A DNA stretch of 64,000 nt from Magnolia sinica (Eukaryota; Streptophyta; Magnoliopsida; Magnoliales; Magnoliaceae): assembly GCF_029962835.1 (NCBI RefSeq), contig NC_080583.1, forward strand, positions 72,463,158-72,527,157, read 5' to 3'. Made by a program: the position numbers and the translations under genes. Position 1 is the first letter of the stretch. Every line of letters starts with the position of its first letter. This document shows, one piece after another, positions 44,401 through 59,738 of this stretch. The notes under the pieces were generated by a model. It saw nothing but the letters and a program-made list of their open reading frames with translations. It had not been told where the DNA came from and made no database searches.

Positions 44401-47400
44401 TATGATGAGACATTCGCTCCTGTGGCCACACTCTTCTGGCAGTTTCATCAGTTCACTCTTGGCCTCTCACTCAGATGGACGTAAAAAATGCTTTTCTTCT
44501 TGGAGAACTCCAAGAAATAGTATATTTGAAACCTCCTCCTGGTTCTTTAATCCCTGCCTATCGCCTGAAGAAAGCTCTATACGGTCTCAAACAGGCCCCT
44601 CGGGCATGGTTCCAACGTTTTCATGATGTTGTTATAGGAGCTGGCTTTACTCAAAGTGGTCATGATCCATCTTTATTCTTACGAACCTCTGAGCATGGAA
44701 TTGTCATTGTTCTCGTTTATGTTGATGACCTACTTCTAACTGGTAGCGATGATACTGACATCTCGGCATTAAAAGACGTTCTGAAGTCATCCTTCAAGAT
44801 GAAGGACCTAAGTCATCTAACATACTTTCTTGGACTTGAATTTTCGCGTTCTATACGTGGAATCCTGGTCAGCCAGCATAAATATGCCAAGGATCTTCTC
44901 ACCTTGGCCTCCTTAACGGATCAGAAGACAGTTTAGACTCCCTTGGAATTTAACGTTCAATATGGCCATGACGATGGTGAACTCCTTTCAGATCCCACAT
45001 TATACCGCCGTTTGGTTGGGAGTCTGGTTTACTTAACAATGACTCGTCTTGATATTGCCTACGCGGTCCAAGTTGTTAGCCAATTTGTTTCTGCTCCTCG
45101 AACTCTTCATATGACTGCAGTATTGCGCATCTTACGGTACATACGTGGAACTCTGGATCAATCTTTATTCTTCTCCTCCACGGCCTCTCTGGATCTTCGT
45201 GCTTATTCAGATGCTGACTGGGCCGGTTGTACTCTCACCCGCAGATCTACCACTGGCTACTGTGTTTTTTTTGGCACTTCTCTCATCTCTTGGAAGTGTA
45301 AGAAGCAGGCCACTGTTTCCAAATCAAGCACGGAGGCCGAGTATAGAGCAATGTCAGCAGCTTGTAGTGAGATTATCTAGTTCGTGGACTTCTTTCTGAC
45401 TTGGGCGTTCATCTCCAAGATCCTACTCCACTCCATGTAGATAATCTAAGTGCCATTCAGATTGCCTCTAATCCGGTTTTCCATGAACGGACAAAGCATA
45501 TTGAAGTTGACTGTCACTTCATCCGCGAGAAGTTTCAATCTCGGCTCATTTCGCTACCACATGTTGCTTCCCATGATCAGATTGCCGACATTCTCACGAA
45601 GTCCCTCACTTTTGCACACCACTCATTTTTAGTTAGCAAATTATTACTTGTCGATGACCCGCATTAATTTGAGGGGCGGTGTTAGACAGGCCACATGCCT
45701 TGCCTTGTATAACCGATTCTATAGATAGACAATCTATAAATAGGAGATTTTGTATTTATCATTTTACCTTGTATAGTTGTTGTAGAACTCTATAAATTCA
45801 ACCCTTTAGGGTTGTCTCAAATACAAAAAAGCAAAGGAGAATCATTTTCCTCAAAGCCTTCATTGTTTTGCCTTGTTTACACATAGAAGATTGAAAATCA
45901 GAAGAATGACATTTTCAATCATGAATAATCCTACCATCTTTGCATGTAGGCCCCATGGGTCGATACAAGTTGGATGGGCATGAATCAGCACTTAGGCAAA
46001 TTAAGGTCACAGTTTTTATAATATTTAAATTGATTTTTTATTTGGGCGGGAAGAAATTCAAATGAACAAAAGATAATAGATATATTAAAGAGTGTGCTCA
46101 GGGACCTGTCAAAACCATGGAGGAGAACAAGTGGCTTCCTTTTGCTTTGTACCAGAGGCTTCACACAAGTACTCATAATGCAACTCTCTGAAGAGCTAAT
46201 CTGCAATGCCCAAACATAATTTCTTTAAACGATTGCGAGATGAAAGAATACGAAGTTCAACAATATAGTTGGAATTTTAATCCCATATGAATGCTTCTTT
46301 CTACTTTTCTCTCTGAAGCTATATGATATGGAGAAATGAAAAGGCTTCTTACAAGAGTTGGATTCTTAATCCTACTCGTCGTGTGGCATGCTTGTGCGGT
46401 GTGCCACATCCAGCCCATGCTTCAGGTGGGTGCCTTGGTGTTTGTTCCACAATCCAAATATCAGGGAGTTCAGTCATCAGGTGGGCAACACATGTATGAA
46501 AATGGCCAACAGTCCACATTCAAGGTACAAGTGTAGCACACCAGATGACTGGACTGCCACATTTATTTACAGTGGCCCATCAGTAGGGCTGACCTGATGA
46601 ACAACATAGATGCTGAACACCATGCCGCATCTGGCACATGTCTTCGCAAGCTCTATGGTCAAGATTTTAATTTTAAAATGGATGCAAGAATGATATGGCA
46701 TGGCAAGACAAAGGCTACTATGCTGCTCATGTCATGTAAAAGACTAAAATGTTAGTTATAGAATTATAGTAACTAAAATATATAAACTGCTGTTCTCATT
46801 TATAGAAAACATGAGGGAAATTAAAGAGGAACTACTCAAGATGGATTGTCAGAGATGTGTGGGCTATATTCAAAAGGGTGCCCTCTTGTGGTAATGGTAC
46901 CACTGTAAACTACAGTGGTATACATATACTGGGCATATGTGAGGCCACGTGATGTATGAAGGACATCCAACCTGTCAATCGGATGCATCAGTGCATGTTA
47001 CGTCCAGAGCCCAAAACTCAGGCTGATCCAGAATCAGATGGGCCACACCACAAGGAACCAGTTGAGAGGGGTCTCCCACCCTTGATTTACTTGGATGGCC
47101 CACCATGTTGTTTATATGGAATCCAAGCCATTCAGACCCTTCATCTGGCATGAATGAAGGGTCAAACCAGGAATCAGGCTGGTTTGCAACTCGGCTAGGC
47201 GCCATTATAAATTAAGGTGGGTGTTCCATCCCAACTTGTTCCTTGTGCTGTAGTCCACCTGACTTTTGGGTCAATCTGATTTTCTAGACTTGGGATAAAG
47301 TAAGGTCAAGCATCGGATGGACGGGTTGAATGTGCTGCATATATCACGTGGGCCCCTCATCTACCTGGTACCACTGGAGTGCACCCCAAACTAAAAATGC

Positions 47401-50400
47401 AAACATTGAAATATCACATAGATGTGGTTGACCCTCCTCTTTTCAATGTAAAACGCCTCTTTCCTTTGGGTTGAAACCTCCTTTACTGCAACTTTCCTCA
47501 ATTATCACATTCCTACTCATATTCTTAATAATTGTAATCAATCATCTTGGTGTTCTTTTTCATTGACTTCATGATTATTCTTGTATTAGGATCATTGGAT
47601 GCCTCTCCTTTCCTAATCTCACATCTTTCGTAAGAACCACATTCCTCAATGTGGGATTAAATGGTATTAAATTGCATTAGGTGGAATTAATGCCATTATT
47701 ACACAATGATTACATGTTTGGAAATACCATGGTAATTTGATTGTCCAATCCCACATTTGGGATCAAATTCTTCCTTCGGGAAATACACCGTATTAAGGGA
47801 AACCTTCATCTGGTGGACCATGGAATTGTAATCAATGGACTAGATTTCACAATTGAAGTCAGTTACCTTTATGCATATGCAACTCGATTGTCATGTGTAA
47901 AGCACACATATGGATGGATGGAGTGGATAGAACACGTGCATCAACGTTGGGCCCACAGATGTAGTGGATTTCTAAATCCACCAAAAATCCCACTGTATTT
48001 CCTGTCGGGACTGGATGATATGATACCTGGATTAATCCAATCCTTCCCATTGTTTCCAAATGCTAGATGGAATCTACGCTGGACCAAATGCAATTCCATA
48101 CCACCTAATCCCACGTTCCAAATAGGCCCTAAGAGAGTATCACAAAGGTTATCAATATCTTCATCCACAAACTGGTGTAGTGTTTATATCACATCGTGTT
48201 GTGTTTGAAGACTCATTTTCCATATGTTGATGGCTACTGTATTCTTTCATCAAGGGAGCTACAAGTTTATTTAACTTATTTCTCCTTTGTCTCCAAGTCC
48301 AGTGACTCTTCTTCCTCTACTTGAAAGGGAAGAATTTCCCACTTCCTCCCTAATCGGTGGAGATTATTTATGTGTCCTTAGTCTTCTCCATCCTATCCTC
48401 TTCAGGGATACCATCATTGACCCATGACTAACCTCCATCCTATCCTCTTAGAGAATGGGATTGTGGGAAAATGGTGTTTAAGACTAGAATAGCCTCCCTA
48501 ATGCAGGGGCATTTTCATACCGGGCTCAAGTGGGGTGGCCTATGCGACGCAGGGGCACACTCGAGGTAGGCAGCCTGTGTGAGGCGGAACCCATATGATG
48601 TGGGGCCCACGAGGGAGGTTCGGCATAAGACCTAACCCATGGGATGTGGGCCTGGGCTCTGAGATAAAGGGATTGATTCGCCATGCTTTATCAGTTCGAG
48701 CTTTTAGAGCAAGTGGTTAGTTGTCCTACGTCAAAGTGGTATCAAAGCAGGAGGTCTCGTGTTCGAGACTCCTCACTCGGCTAGTTGATACTTGGATTGA
48801 ACATAAGGTGTAAAAAGAAGACCGGATACAGATCTTTTCATGAATGAAGTGACAATCTACCTTGATGTGCTTTTTTAATTCATGGAAGATTAAATTGGAG
48901 GCAAAATGAATTGTGGCTTGGTCTATATCTCACCCTCCTGTCAACCAATAAACGAGGGGGAACCGAACCTAACCACTTACACGAGTTAGTGAATAAATCA
49001 CACCCCAACCAAACATTAAAAAATTACCTAACATAATAGAACAATTGTAACGCCCAAATGGGTGGGCCCACAAGATATAATGGTATGGCTGGAAATGGGT
49101 AATGATTACTTATGCTTGTAATTGTATGGTGACATCCCCTACATTTGACTATAACGATGAGTTTGCTACCATTGTTTCTTTTTCCCAAATGACAATGTAA
49201 ATATGATTGTTTTCTAATGTAAAAATGAAATGATCACAATTTCCTTTACAGGATCATTTGACTCCTGATTTATGAGCCATAATTCTTGTTTATTAAAACA
49301 CCTTGAAAATGAGCCATAATTCTTGTTTTTTTTTTAAAAAAAAAAACACATTGTAATGATAATGATGGCTCATTTACTTAACATTACACAAGAAATTGGA
49401 AAACCAAACATGCCCTAAGGGACCTTAGGGTTGAAATACAAGTCAGGTCAGGTTGTGGGTTGGGTCCTCTTGAGGTCAAGTTGGGCTTGGGTTAACCCTA
49501 AATCCAACTCAACCCATTAACCTGAGCCCAACCTGCCCGAGTTGCACCCATATGGCAAGCAGATTGACAAGGCACGTGCTAACATGGCACACATGACATG
49601 GCCAGTGGTTCGCAAAGCATGTGCTAAAATGGTACACGTGTGAGAGATCTGGACTGTCCATCAATCAAGGCACACTGTGAACGCATGTTGACCAAAAATC
49701 CATGTTGGTCCACTCATCAGGTGGGTCACACCTACTATTGGACCACATCTAGATAGCTGGGAAAAAACTGAACAGTCCATGTTCAAGTGTGCATGTATGG
49801 GTGATCCGATGGCCTTGGTTGAGAAATCCGACCTATTCTCGTAGCAGCATTCAAAGTAGTGCTAGTGAAAGAATTACCAAGGACAATCTAAAGGACCATA
49901 GGGGGAAGCTATAGGACGAATAGAGGGAGAGGGGTAGGAGAAGCAGGAGATGGAAGTCCCCTTTTGTTTCTCGATGGTGAAGTAAGACCAAGCTCATAAG
50001 CTTATTATCCTAGGATGGAACAAGTTGATAGGATCCCTTTTTTACATCCCCATGCCCAGCTGGTCAAATTTTTTGGTCCACTTCATTGTCCAAGTACAAC
50101 ATCGACACGTGTGCAACAGAGAGAGGGATAGGTGAATACCAGAACACATGCCAACCCAGTATGCACGAGGAGATCCGACCTATCAATATATGGAACCGAC
50201 CATGAAATTTCCTTGGCCCATCAATCAGGCTATCAACGAATCAAGTGGGGCACGCTTGATGGACAGCCATAAAGAATTATACCAACGGATGCGTCCACCT
50301 CATGAGTGGAATGGTCTAGATTTAGGGAAATGCATTTTCCACGTTGTGCACCCCACCTGGAATATGAACTCCAGCCCTCCAATGTCTTAGTCTGTCCATT

Positions 50401-53400
50401 TGCTTGGCGCAAGGGATTAGCTGGTATTAAGTGGGATGGAACTTCAATCCCTTGTAAGAAAAACCATCCCTTGTTTGGTTCGTCATATCAAAGCTAGGGT
50501 TTCCAACATAGGGTCCTGCGCTAGTACAAATGGAGTTAGGAGTAAGGAATTCCGCATCGGTAACGATGGCCGTAATGGTCACTATGATTACCCATACGAG
50601 TATCTATCGTAACGGCTGATACGGCAGCGTAACGACTGTTACAATCCCCATAACGGTTCAAAAAAAATTTTCCCAAAAAATTCTAGAAAAATATCTAGAA
50701 AATCTAAAATCATGTAAATTTTCCAAATCTGTATTCTTTTTTTTCTTTTTCTTTTTTTTTTCTTTTTTTTTTTTTTCTTTTTTGTTTTTTTTACATGTTT
50801 ATGGTAGTGTAACGGTCCACTCTTTGGTTAAAGTGTTGTATTGGGTTATCTGGTCAATTTATGAACATGGCTATGTGTCTCTAATGTTTACACATCATAA
50901 TCAAGCATTGGAATTAGAAATTGGAAAAAAAAAAGGCATATATGACACTTTTTTCTTTTTTTTTTTAACAGCCTTCGGAACTTTTATTCGCCCAAATCTC
51001 TTCAAGCTACTATTTTAATCCTAAAAACTATAGTACAAGTGGTCAAAATATGTTGTAGAATGATGTAGGAAAGTTTTTTGGAATGAGAAAAGTGAAAAAA
51101 AGATGAAGAAAATGGATTTACATAGAAAAAAGAAGTGGTTGTTTTTCAACCGTTATAGAAGTAACAATCTTTATGCCCCGTAACTGTTAGACAGACTCAC
51201 ATATACCTTGTATAGCTAGCATACCTTGTATAATTCGTTTCCATAGGTAGATGATTCTGATTTTATTATTTTCCTTGTATAGATGTTGTAATCTCTATAT
51301 ATTTAACCCATTTGGGTTGTCTCAAATACACAAAAGCTTTCAGCTCCTCTTTGTTTACATGGTATCAGATCTTCACTGATCCAAATCCGGCACTACCTGT
51401 CAGATCCGACCATCCCTGCTACGTCCAGTCACCATCCTGCTCGTCCGACCGCCCCTGCGTCGTCCGACCACCCCTGCTGTGTCGTCCGACCATCACTACG
51501 TCGTCCGACCACCCTACAACGCTCCTGCGTCGTCCAGCCACCCCTATTGCTTGATTTTTTCGAGTTCCAGCAACCCCTGTTGCTGTTGCTCCCATCCAGC
51601 CACCCCTGTTGCTGTTCCAGATATCGTTTTTCCCAATCTAGCGCCAGATCTCGATTTTCCAGATCTAGAGCCCCTGTTGCTGATCTACATTTTCCAAATC
51701 CAGATCCACTGTTACTGTTGCTATTCCGCCAGATCCAGATCTAGCTTTTCCAAATCTCGATTTTTCAAATCCACCAACCCTTGTTGTTGTTGCTGTTCCG
51801 CTAGATCCAGATCTAGCTTTTCCAGATCTCAATTTTCCAGATCCAGCAACCCCTATTGTTGTTGCTGTTCCGCCAGATCCAGATCTAGCTTTTCCAGATC
51901 TCTATTTTTCAGATCCAGCAGCCCCTGTTGCTGTTGCTATTCCGCTAGATCCAGATACTGCAACCCCTTGGGTATCTCCTGCTGTACGGTACATCTAAAA
52001 CCTTCTTCTGCTGCAACTCTTTGCGTGCTTTACATTACTTCCGATCAATGGACAAGAACTCATCACGTACAGAGGCCTCATGTTGTAGTTTTGATAGTAC
52101 CAACTATTCGCTATGGGCCATCCATTTTCAGAACTTCCTCAAGGGTCGTGGTTTGTGGGGACTAATTGATGGATCTGTTACTATCCTCACTTCCACAGAT
52201 GCCGACAAATTGGCTGATTGGGAAATGAGCAATGGACAGATTATTACCTGCATTCTCGATTCGGTCGATCGGTCCATTGCTGTTGGCCTCACACCTCATC
52301 GCACGGCTAAGGCAATGTGGGAGCATCTTCAGACAATTTATCAACAGAGTAATACGGCCCGGTTATACCGTCTGGACCAGGATCTCGTTAACCTTACTCA
52401 AGGTGACGACAGTATTCAATCATTTTACTCTAAAATTGTCACAATTTGGACTGAGATGGCTATGATGGATCCAACATTTCCTCATGATTTTAAGATTTTC
52501 CAAACTATGCATGAGAGTGCGCAAGTTCGCCAATTTCTTATGAAGCTGCATCCGGAATTCGAGCATTGTCGAGCTGCTCTCTTGAACTGCAGCCCTACTC
52601 CTTTATTGAATTCGGTTATTAATGATCTATTGGCTGAGGAACAACGATTGAAAGTTCTCTCTCTTCCTTCCTCAACTCCGGGATCCTCTGATATAGTGCT
52701 TGCTATGTCCACCATTACACCAACACGTGGTTCCACTCCTCTAACTTGTCGCGGCTGCAACAAGGTGGGTCATGTTGTTGCTCAATGCAAAGAATGGTGC
52801 ACTTATTGTCGACGGACTGGTCATAGTATTCAGGACTGCCGTACACGTGCCCATGCATCTTCTTTCGATCGTGGACGTGGTGGTCGTGGTCGTGGCCGTG
52901 GTCGTGCTCTTTCTGCTACTACTGCCACTATTTCTTCCGAACCGTCTGTTAGTGATTCTGCATCTTCTGCTGAAGGTCTTTCATCACTTTTGACTCCTGT
53001 AATGCTCCAACAAATCGTTCAGGCCCTTTTTGCGGACGGTATGTCAGGTATATCCCCATCTTCTCCATGGTTCTTCGATTCGGGTGCTTCTAATCATATG
53101 ACTGGTGTTGTATCCCATCTTCGTGACATTCGTCCCTACACCGGCAATTAGGCTATTTCTACTGCAGATGGCACTAGACTACCTATTCAGTCCGTTGGAT
53201 CATTGACTTTCTCTCCTTCTGCTCATCGCCAGTTCACCCATCGTGATGTGTTTCATGTCCCTAACCTCTCCTCCAATTTAATTTCAGTTGGTCAACTCAT
53301 ATCCAATAACTGCTTAGTCATATTTCTTCCCAACTGTTGTTTTGTGCAGGATCTGGCGACGGGGAAGGTACTTGGGATGGGTAGGCGGCATGGTCGTCTG

Positions 53401-56400
53401 TACGTGCTAGACTTTGATCCATCTGTCACTCCGGCTCGTTGTTTCTTTTCTCCATCTTCATCAGATATTCATTCAGCAAATAAATTGTGAAAACTGTAGC
53501 ACTTTCGCCTAGGTCATCCACATTCCGATCGGTTAATTTAGTTATTTTCTTCTAGCATGTTAGGGAACGTTTCTCTTAATAAAAAAGATTTGGATTATTC
53601 TTATTCATCTTGTTGTCTTTCAAAAAGTAAATGTGTTCATTTTCCTCTAAGTATTACAAAATCATCTTCTATGTTTGAACTTGTGCATATAGATGTCTAG
53701 GGTCCTTCACCAATTATGTCACTTTCTGGGTTACGTTACTATGTTATATTCATTGATGATTTCACACGTCACACCTGGATTTACTTTCTGCACTCGAAGT
53801 CCTAGGTTTTTGAAAAATTCAAGATATTTCACTCTATGGTGGAGACTCAATTTTGGGTTCCAGTTCAAACTCTCCGCTCTGACTCAGGGGGGGAATATCT
53901 CTCAACTGATTTTCGTACATTTCTTAAGGGTCATGGGATTATTCATCAGACCACCTGTTCTGATACTCCACAACAGAATGGGGTGGCTGAACGAAAAAAT
54001 CGTCATATTGTTGAAACTGCCAACACCCTGATGACAGCTATGAGTGTTCCTCATTCTTTTTGGGCGGAAGCAATGTTACATTCAGTCTACTTGATTAACC
54101 GAATGCCAACCAACGTTTTGAATAGTAAATCTCCATACTTTGTTCTCCACGGCTTCCCTCCTGCATATTCCACATTTCGTGTTTTTGGTTGTATTTGTTA
54201 TGTTCACCTGGCTTCACGTGAGCGTAACAAACTATCTCCCAAATAGATCAAATGTATGTACTTAAGATTTGGATAAACTCAGAAGGGTTTTCGATGTTAT
54301 GATCGGTTTCTCGTCATGTTCGAGTTTCACGATATGTTGTTTTTCTTGAACATATTGCCTTTCATTCCTCTCTTCCTCCTCCGCACGCCCCAAAATCTCC
54401 TAGTCTAACCACCTTTCCTGATATTCCTTTTGCCTCGAGTACTCTCCCTCGTCCGTTGTAGGTTTACTCGCGTCGATCACGTACAGCTCCACCACCTATT
54501 ACTCAACCCGAACCTACTGTACCTGTTGCAGATCCTGAACCTACCTCGATACGTCGTTCCGATCGTGTACATCGAGCGCCTGATATGCTCTATATCTGCC
54601 ATGAATGCTACTCTAGATACTGTTTCTATTCCTACTTCATACTCTCAGGCAGCCACTCATGATTGTTGGAAGAAGGCTATGGTAGAAGAACTTGTGGCAT
54701 TGGATGATAATCATACGTGGGACATTGTCACTCGACCCGCTGACCAACAGCTAATTGGTAGCAAATGGATTATTCTGTCAAGCTCAAGTCTGATGGATCA
54801 TTGGATCGATACAAGGCTCGACTTGTCGCTCAGGGATATAAACAGGAATACGGAATTAATTATGATGAGACATTCACTCCCGTGGCCAAGATGAAAACTG
54901 TTCGTACTCTTCTGGCAATATCTTTCGTTCGCTCTAGGCCACTTGCTCAGATGGATGTGAAAAATACTTTTCTTCATGGAGACCTCCAAGAAACAGTATA
55001 TTTGAAACCTCCTTCTGGGTCTTTAATTCCTGACAATAAGGTACGTCGCCTAAAGAAAGCCCTGTATGGCCTCAAACAGGCACCTCGGGCATGGTTCCAA
55101 CGCTTTCACGATCTTGTTACCGGTGCTGGCTTTACTCAAAGTAGTCATGACCCGTCCTTATTTTTGCGCACCACTGCTCGTGGAATTTTCATTGTTCTCG
55201 TCTATGTTGATGACCTACTTCTGACTGGTAGCGATGCTACTGGCATCTCGGCTTTAAAGGAAGTTCTGCAATCCTCCTTCAAGATGAAAGACCTTGGCCA
55301 TCTCACATACTTTCTTGGGCTTGAAATTTCACGTTCTAAACGTGGGATCCTGGTCAGCCAGCGTAAATATACCAAGGATCTTCTCGCCTTGGCATCATTG
55401 ACGGATCAGAAGACAGTTCAGACTCCCTTAGAACTTAACGTTCGATATGGCCGTGACGATGGTGATCTACTTGCATAGCCCGCCTTATACCGTCGTTTGG
55501 TTGGGAGTCTAGTTTACTTAACTTTGACTCGCCCTGATATTGCCTACGCTGTCTAAGTCGTCAGTCAGTTTGTTTCTACTCCTCGGACTCTTCATATGAC
55601 TGCGATGTTGCGCATCCTAAGGTACCTACGTGGAACTCTAGATCGGTCACTGTTCTTCTCCTCTACGACGACTCTGGACATTCGTGCTTATTTGGATGCT
55701 GATTGGGCCGGTTACGCTCTCACACGAAGATCTACCACTGGCTACTGTGTTTTTCTCGGCACTTCTCTCATCTCTTGGAAGTGTAAGAAGCAGGCCACTG
55801 TTTTCAAATCAAGCACAAAAGCCGAGTATCGGGCGATGTCCGCTGTGTGTAGTGAGCTTGTCTAGTTACGTGGACTTCTTTCCGACTTGGGCATTCCTCT
55901 GCAGAATCCTACTCCACTCCATGTTGATAATCTAAGTGTCATTCAGATTGCCTCTAATCCGGTCTTTCATGAACAGACGAAGCATATTGAAATTGACTGT
56001 CACTTTATCCACGAGAAATTTCAGTCTGGGCTCATTTCTCTTCCACATGTTGCATCCTATGATTAGATTGCAGACATTCTCACCAAGTCCCTCACTTCTG
56101 CACGTCCCTCGTTTCTAGTTGGCAAACTATTACTTGTCGATGACCCGCATTAGTTTGAGGGGGGATGTTAAACAGACTCGCATATACCTTGTATAGCTAG
56201 CATACCTTGTATAGTTCATTTTCATAGGTAGATGATTCTGATTTTATTATTTTCCTTGTATAGATGCTGTAATCTCTATATATTCAACCCCTTTGGGTTG
56301 TCCCAAATACACAAAAGCTTTCAGCTCCTCTCTATTTACAATAATGCCCCCCGTAATGGCCGATACAACTCAAAAATACCAACTGCCCTGTTTCACCCCC

Positions 56401-58720
56401 GTATCGCGTAGCGGTCATGATCGTTACCTATACGTATCAGCTTTTACGGTCGTATCGTAACAGATACAGAACGAGCTTTCCACAATCACTTCCGCTGCAA
56501 GCAAGGATTTCAGAATCCTTCAAATTTCCTGCTAAAGCTTTTACGCAGGAAGTTCTTGCGTTGGGAAAGGGAGGTGGGGCCCACCTTGATGTTTGTGAGG
56601 AATCCACCTCATCCATCCATTTTGTGAGATCATTTTAGGGCATGCGACCAAAAATGAGGTGGATCCAAAACTCAAGTAGGCCACACAAGAGATTGAGTGA
56701 TCACCAAAACATTCATAAGGCCACAAAAGTTTTGTATCAAGCTAAGGTTTTTCGTGTTGTCAGTTCATCTGAATGACCTTATAAACGGTTGGGATGGCAT
56801 ATAAACATCAAGTGGAGCTCAAGAAGGTTTCAAGGTAGGAATTTCTTTCTCCATTGTTTCATCTCGTATAACCCACAAGAGTTTTGGATCTGCCTGACTT
56901 TTGGTGGCATGTCCTAGATTGATCTTGCAACACAGGTGGATAGGGTGGATTTCTCACAAACATCAAGGTGGGCTCCACCTTGCTCCCCAACATGGGTTTC
57001 CAAACATGGTTTTCAAGATTGGAAGCTGTTTTCCACATACAACCAAACACTATATGGAATCAAAATAAGTATTTAAGCCATACCTCGTGGACGACCCAAA
57101 CACCAAAGTGAATAGGCCAACTCCCATGGCATTAGGAGACAATCCACCTACAAGTGCATTTATTAGAAAAAAGCAATTCCATCCCACTTAATACCAGCTA
57201 AACCCTTGCACCAAACACCCAAATCGGAAGCGAGAGCTCTTAAAAGAGCCTTTAGGCGCCCAAAAGATAATCCGTCCGGGCAGGGCTCTGTGGGGCCCAC
57301 CGTGATGCAAGGGTTTTATCCATGCCGTCCATCCATATTTACAAATCATTTTAGGATGTGAACTTAAAAAATTGAGGCTGAACCAAGGCTTAAGTGTACC
57401 ACAAAGTAGGGATTGAACGCTCACCATTAAAAACTTCTTAGGAGCTGCATAAGTTTCGGATCAAGCTGATATTTGTGTTTTCACTTCATCTAGGTCTACA
57501 TGACCTTATGAATAGGTTGGATGGTTAAAAAACATCATAGTGACCACTAGAAAGGTTTCAATGGCGGGTGTCATTATCAAAACTGATTCTTTTGGTGTGG
57601 TCCACTGGAGTTGTGGACCTGCCTTATTTTTGGGATCACGTCGTAAAATGATCTGAGAAAAGTGATGAACGTCGTGGATAAAACCGTTACATTACGGTGG
57701 GCCCCACAGACCCCTACTCGGACAGATTATCGTTGGCGCAGGGTAAGACGCAATCCGCTTCCCTTAAAAATCGGACGCAGAATGCGCCCTATCCCGCCCG
57801 TCTCTAGCCCCGAACTGGCAGTTCTGTGGGCGGACCCACCGTGATGTATATGTTCATCCCTGCCGTCCATTCCTTTTCTCATATCATTTTAAGGCATCAA
57901 CATAAAAATGAGGTAGATCCAATGCTCAAGTGGGCCACACCAAATAATAAGCTTAGTTGCATTAAATGCCCAAAGCGAAAGTTGCATCAAATGCAAGAGT
58001 AATCTGTGGTGTGGTCCACATGAGCGTTGGATCTGCCTTATTTGTATATTCATGCCTTAAAATGATCTGGAAAAAGGGATGAACGGCATGGATAAACGGA
58101 TAAATCACGGTGGGCCCGCCCACAGAACTGCCCGTTCGGGGCTAGAGGGGTCGGACGCAATCCGCGTCCTTAAAAAACAGGGTTTAGGCTGAGTGCATCC
58201 GGAAACGGGTCATTCTCGGGTCCCACTTAAGCAAACGGGTCGGGACCGGAACCGGAATATTCCTATCCCTAGTTCCACACGCGTGCAAAGTTGACAAGCG
58301 TGCAGCGATTTAAAGAGAAATACTTTGATACTCTGGCAGAGTGTGATCGATGATACGCATGCACTTAAAAATGGCATACGTGGAATACAAGTGTCACATA
58401 AACCGTCCAAATTATCACCCTCAGTTTAGATGTATCACGAACCAAAACCCAGAGTAATTTGATAATCTGACTATCGGATTGGTGGGCATTTACTGTACGG
58501 TTAAAAATGAAAATGATCTAACGGTCCTATTTTCACGAATCTAACGTGGATTGCGTCCTACCCCTCTGTGGGGCCCACCGTGATGTAAGTGTTTTATCCA
58601 CGCCGTTCATCGTTTTTCTGGTATGAATAAGGCAGGTACAGGCCTTAAGTGGAACACAAAGTGGGGATTGAACGTCCACCATTAAAAACTTCTTGGGTGC
58701 TGGAGAAGTTTCGTATCAAG

Positions 58721-58791
<71 letters not shown>

Positions 58792-59535
58792 CTTAATCCA
58801 CGTCTACATGACCTTATGAACGGTTTGTATGGTAAAAAAACATCACGGTGGCCCTTAGAAAGGTTTCAACGGTGGGTATCATTATCACTGCAGCTTCCTT
58901 TAGTGTGGTCCACTGGAGCTGTGTACCTGCTTCACTGTTTGGGTCATACCCTAAAATGATCTGAGCAAAGCGATGAACGGCGTGGATAAAACACTTACAT
59001 CACGGTGGGCCCCACAGAGCCCTGCCCGGACGGATTACCGTCCGGACGAGGGTAGGACGCAATCCGCGTCCGGTTTCATGTGACTTGATAAATGCCACGT
59101 GCAGAAGTTCTGAGTTGCCTGCGTATCAAGCGCCGTACGCAGCCTGAGTATCGGGATAACTCGAAAGAAAAATCCCACGGCCGAGAGTGTACGGTTTTGA
59201 GTATGCACGGTTCTCCAGTTTGTGCAAGCAAGCCCCAAGGATCACTAATCCAAACCGTTGATTTGATGGGCCTCACTTCAGATGGTCCATGCACCTATAA
59301 TTCGCCACGTTGCTACATCTTCTCACCTACTTGTCTACTTGATCGGCCACCTAGTGAAGGGCTAGGATTCTTCCTCACACGATACATGTGGGTCCCACAA
59401 CATCAACCTTTTGAACTCGAACATGAACTGCGCCGTACAAGCATTCCACCCGAGCATGGTATAATGACTCGTATAAAAAGAAGTTGATATTTACACCCCT
59501 ATTTTTTATAAACCGATACAACATTTCTACACTAC

Positions 59536-59570
<35 letters not shown>

Positions 59571-59738
59571 ATGGTGCACCTGTACGGGCAGCCTCTCGAT
59601 CCGTCTGGCCATCCTACGGGCAGATGGGTCTCTGATTCGTTCCACTTCCTTGGGAAGGAACGAAGGGAACCATCCTTCATCTCCGACCGTCGAAACGCTG
59701 CACCTCAATGCCATCCTCGCCACCGCTGCAGTCGGCAT
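12343..59738 (-). CDS. alpha/beta-fold hydrolase, ten exons spread over 47 kb
   Basis: Joined exons on the minus strand: 59738-59580, 46200-46106, 40990-40893, 40367-40318, 36489-36394, 36158-36069, 35872-35780, 27486-27391, 13651-13586, 12477-12343. They total 978 nt and encode 325 residues plus TAG. All nine introns are GT..AG; phases are 0,2,1, then 0 throughout, with no stop at any junction. Visible catalytic layout: oxyanion-hole HGFD (81-84), nucleophile elbow GPSLG (Ser150), acid in WGEDD (probably Asp272), and His300 in CGHLPH. The order and spacing fit the AB_hydrolase_1 fold. The recalled relatives are uncharacterised plant single-domain hydrolases that share the stretches [13 protein letters not shown] and LPWWEDA; the substrate is unknown and I assign no symbol. 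The ATG is chosen because an in-frame TAG lies two codons upstream. The first ~30 residues could be a short transit peptide, but that is weak. Coding DNA is about 2% of the span. The exon model is strong; the exact function is not. Confidence 0.93.
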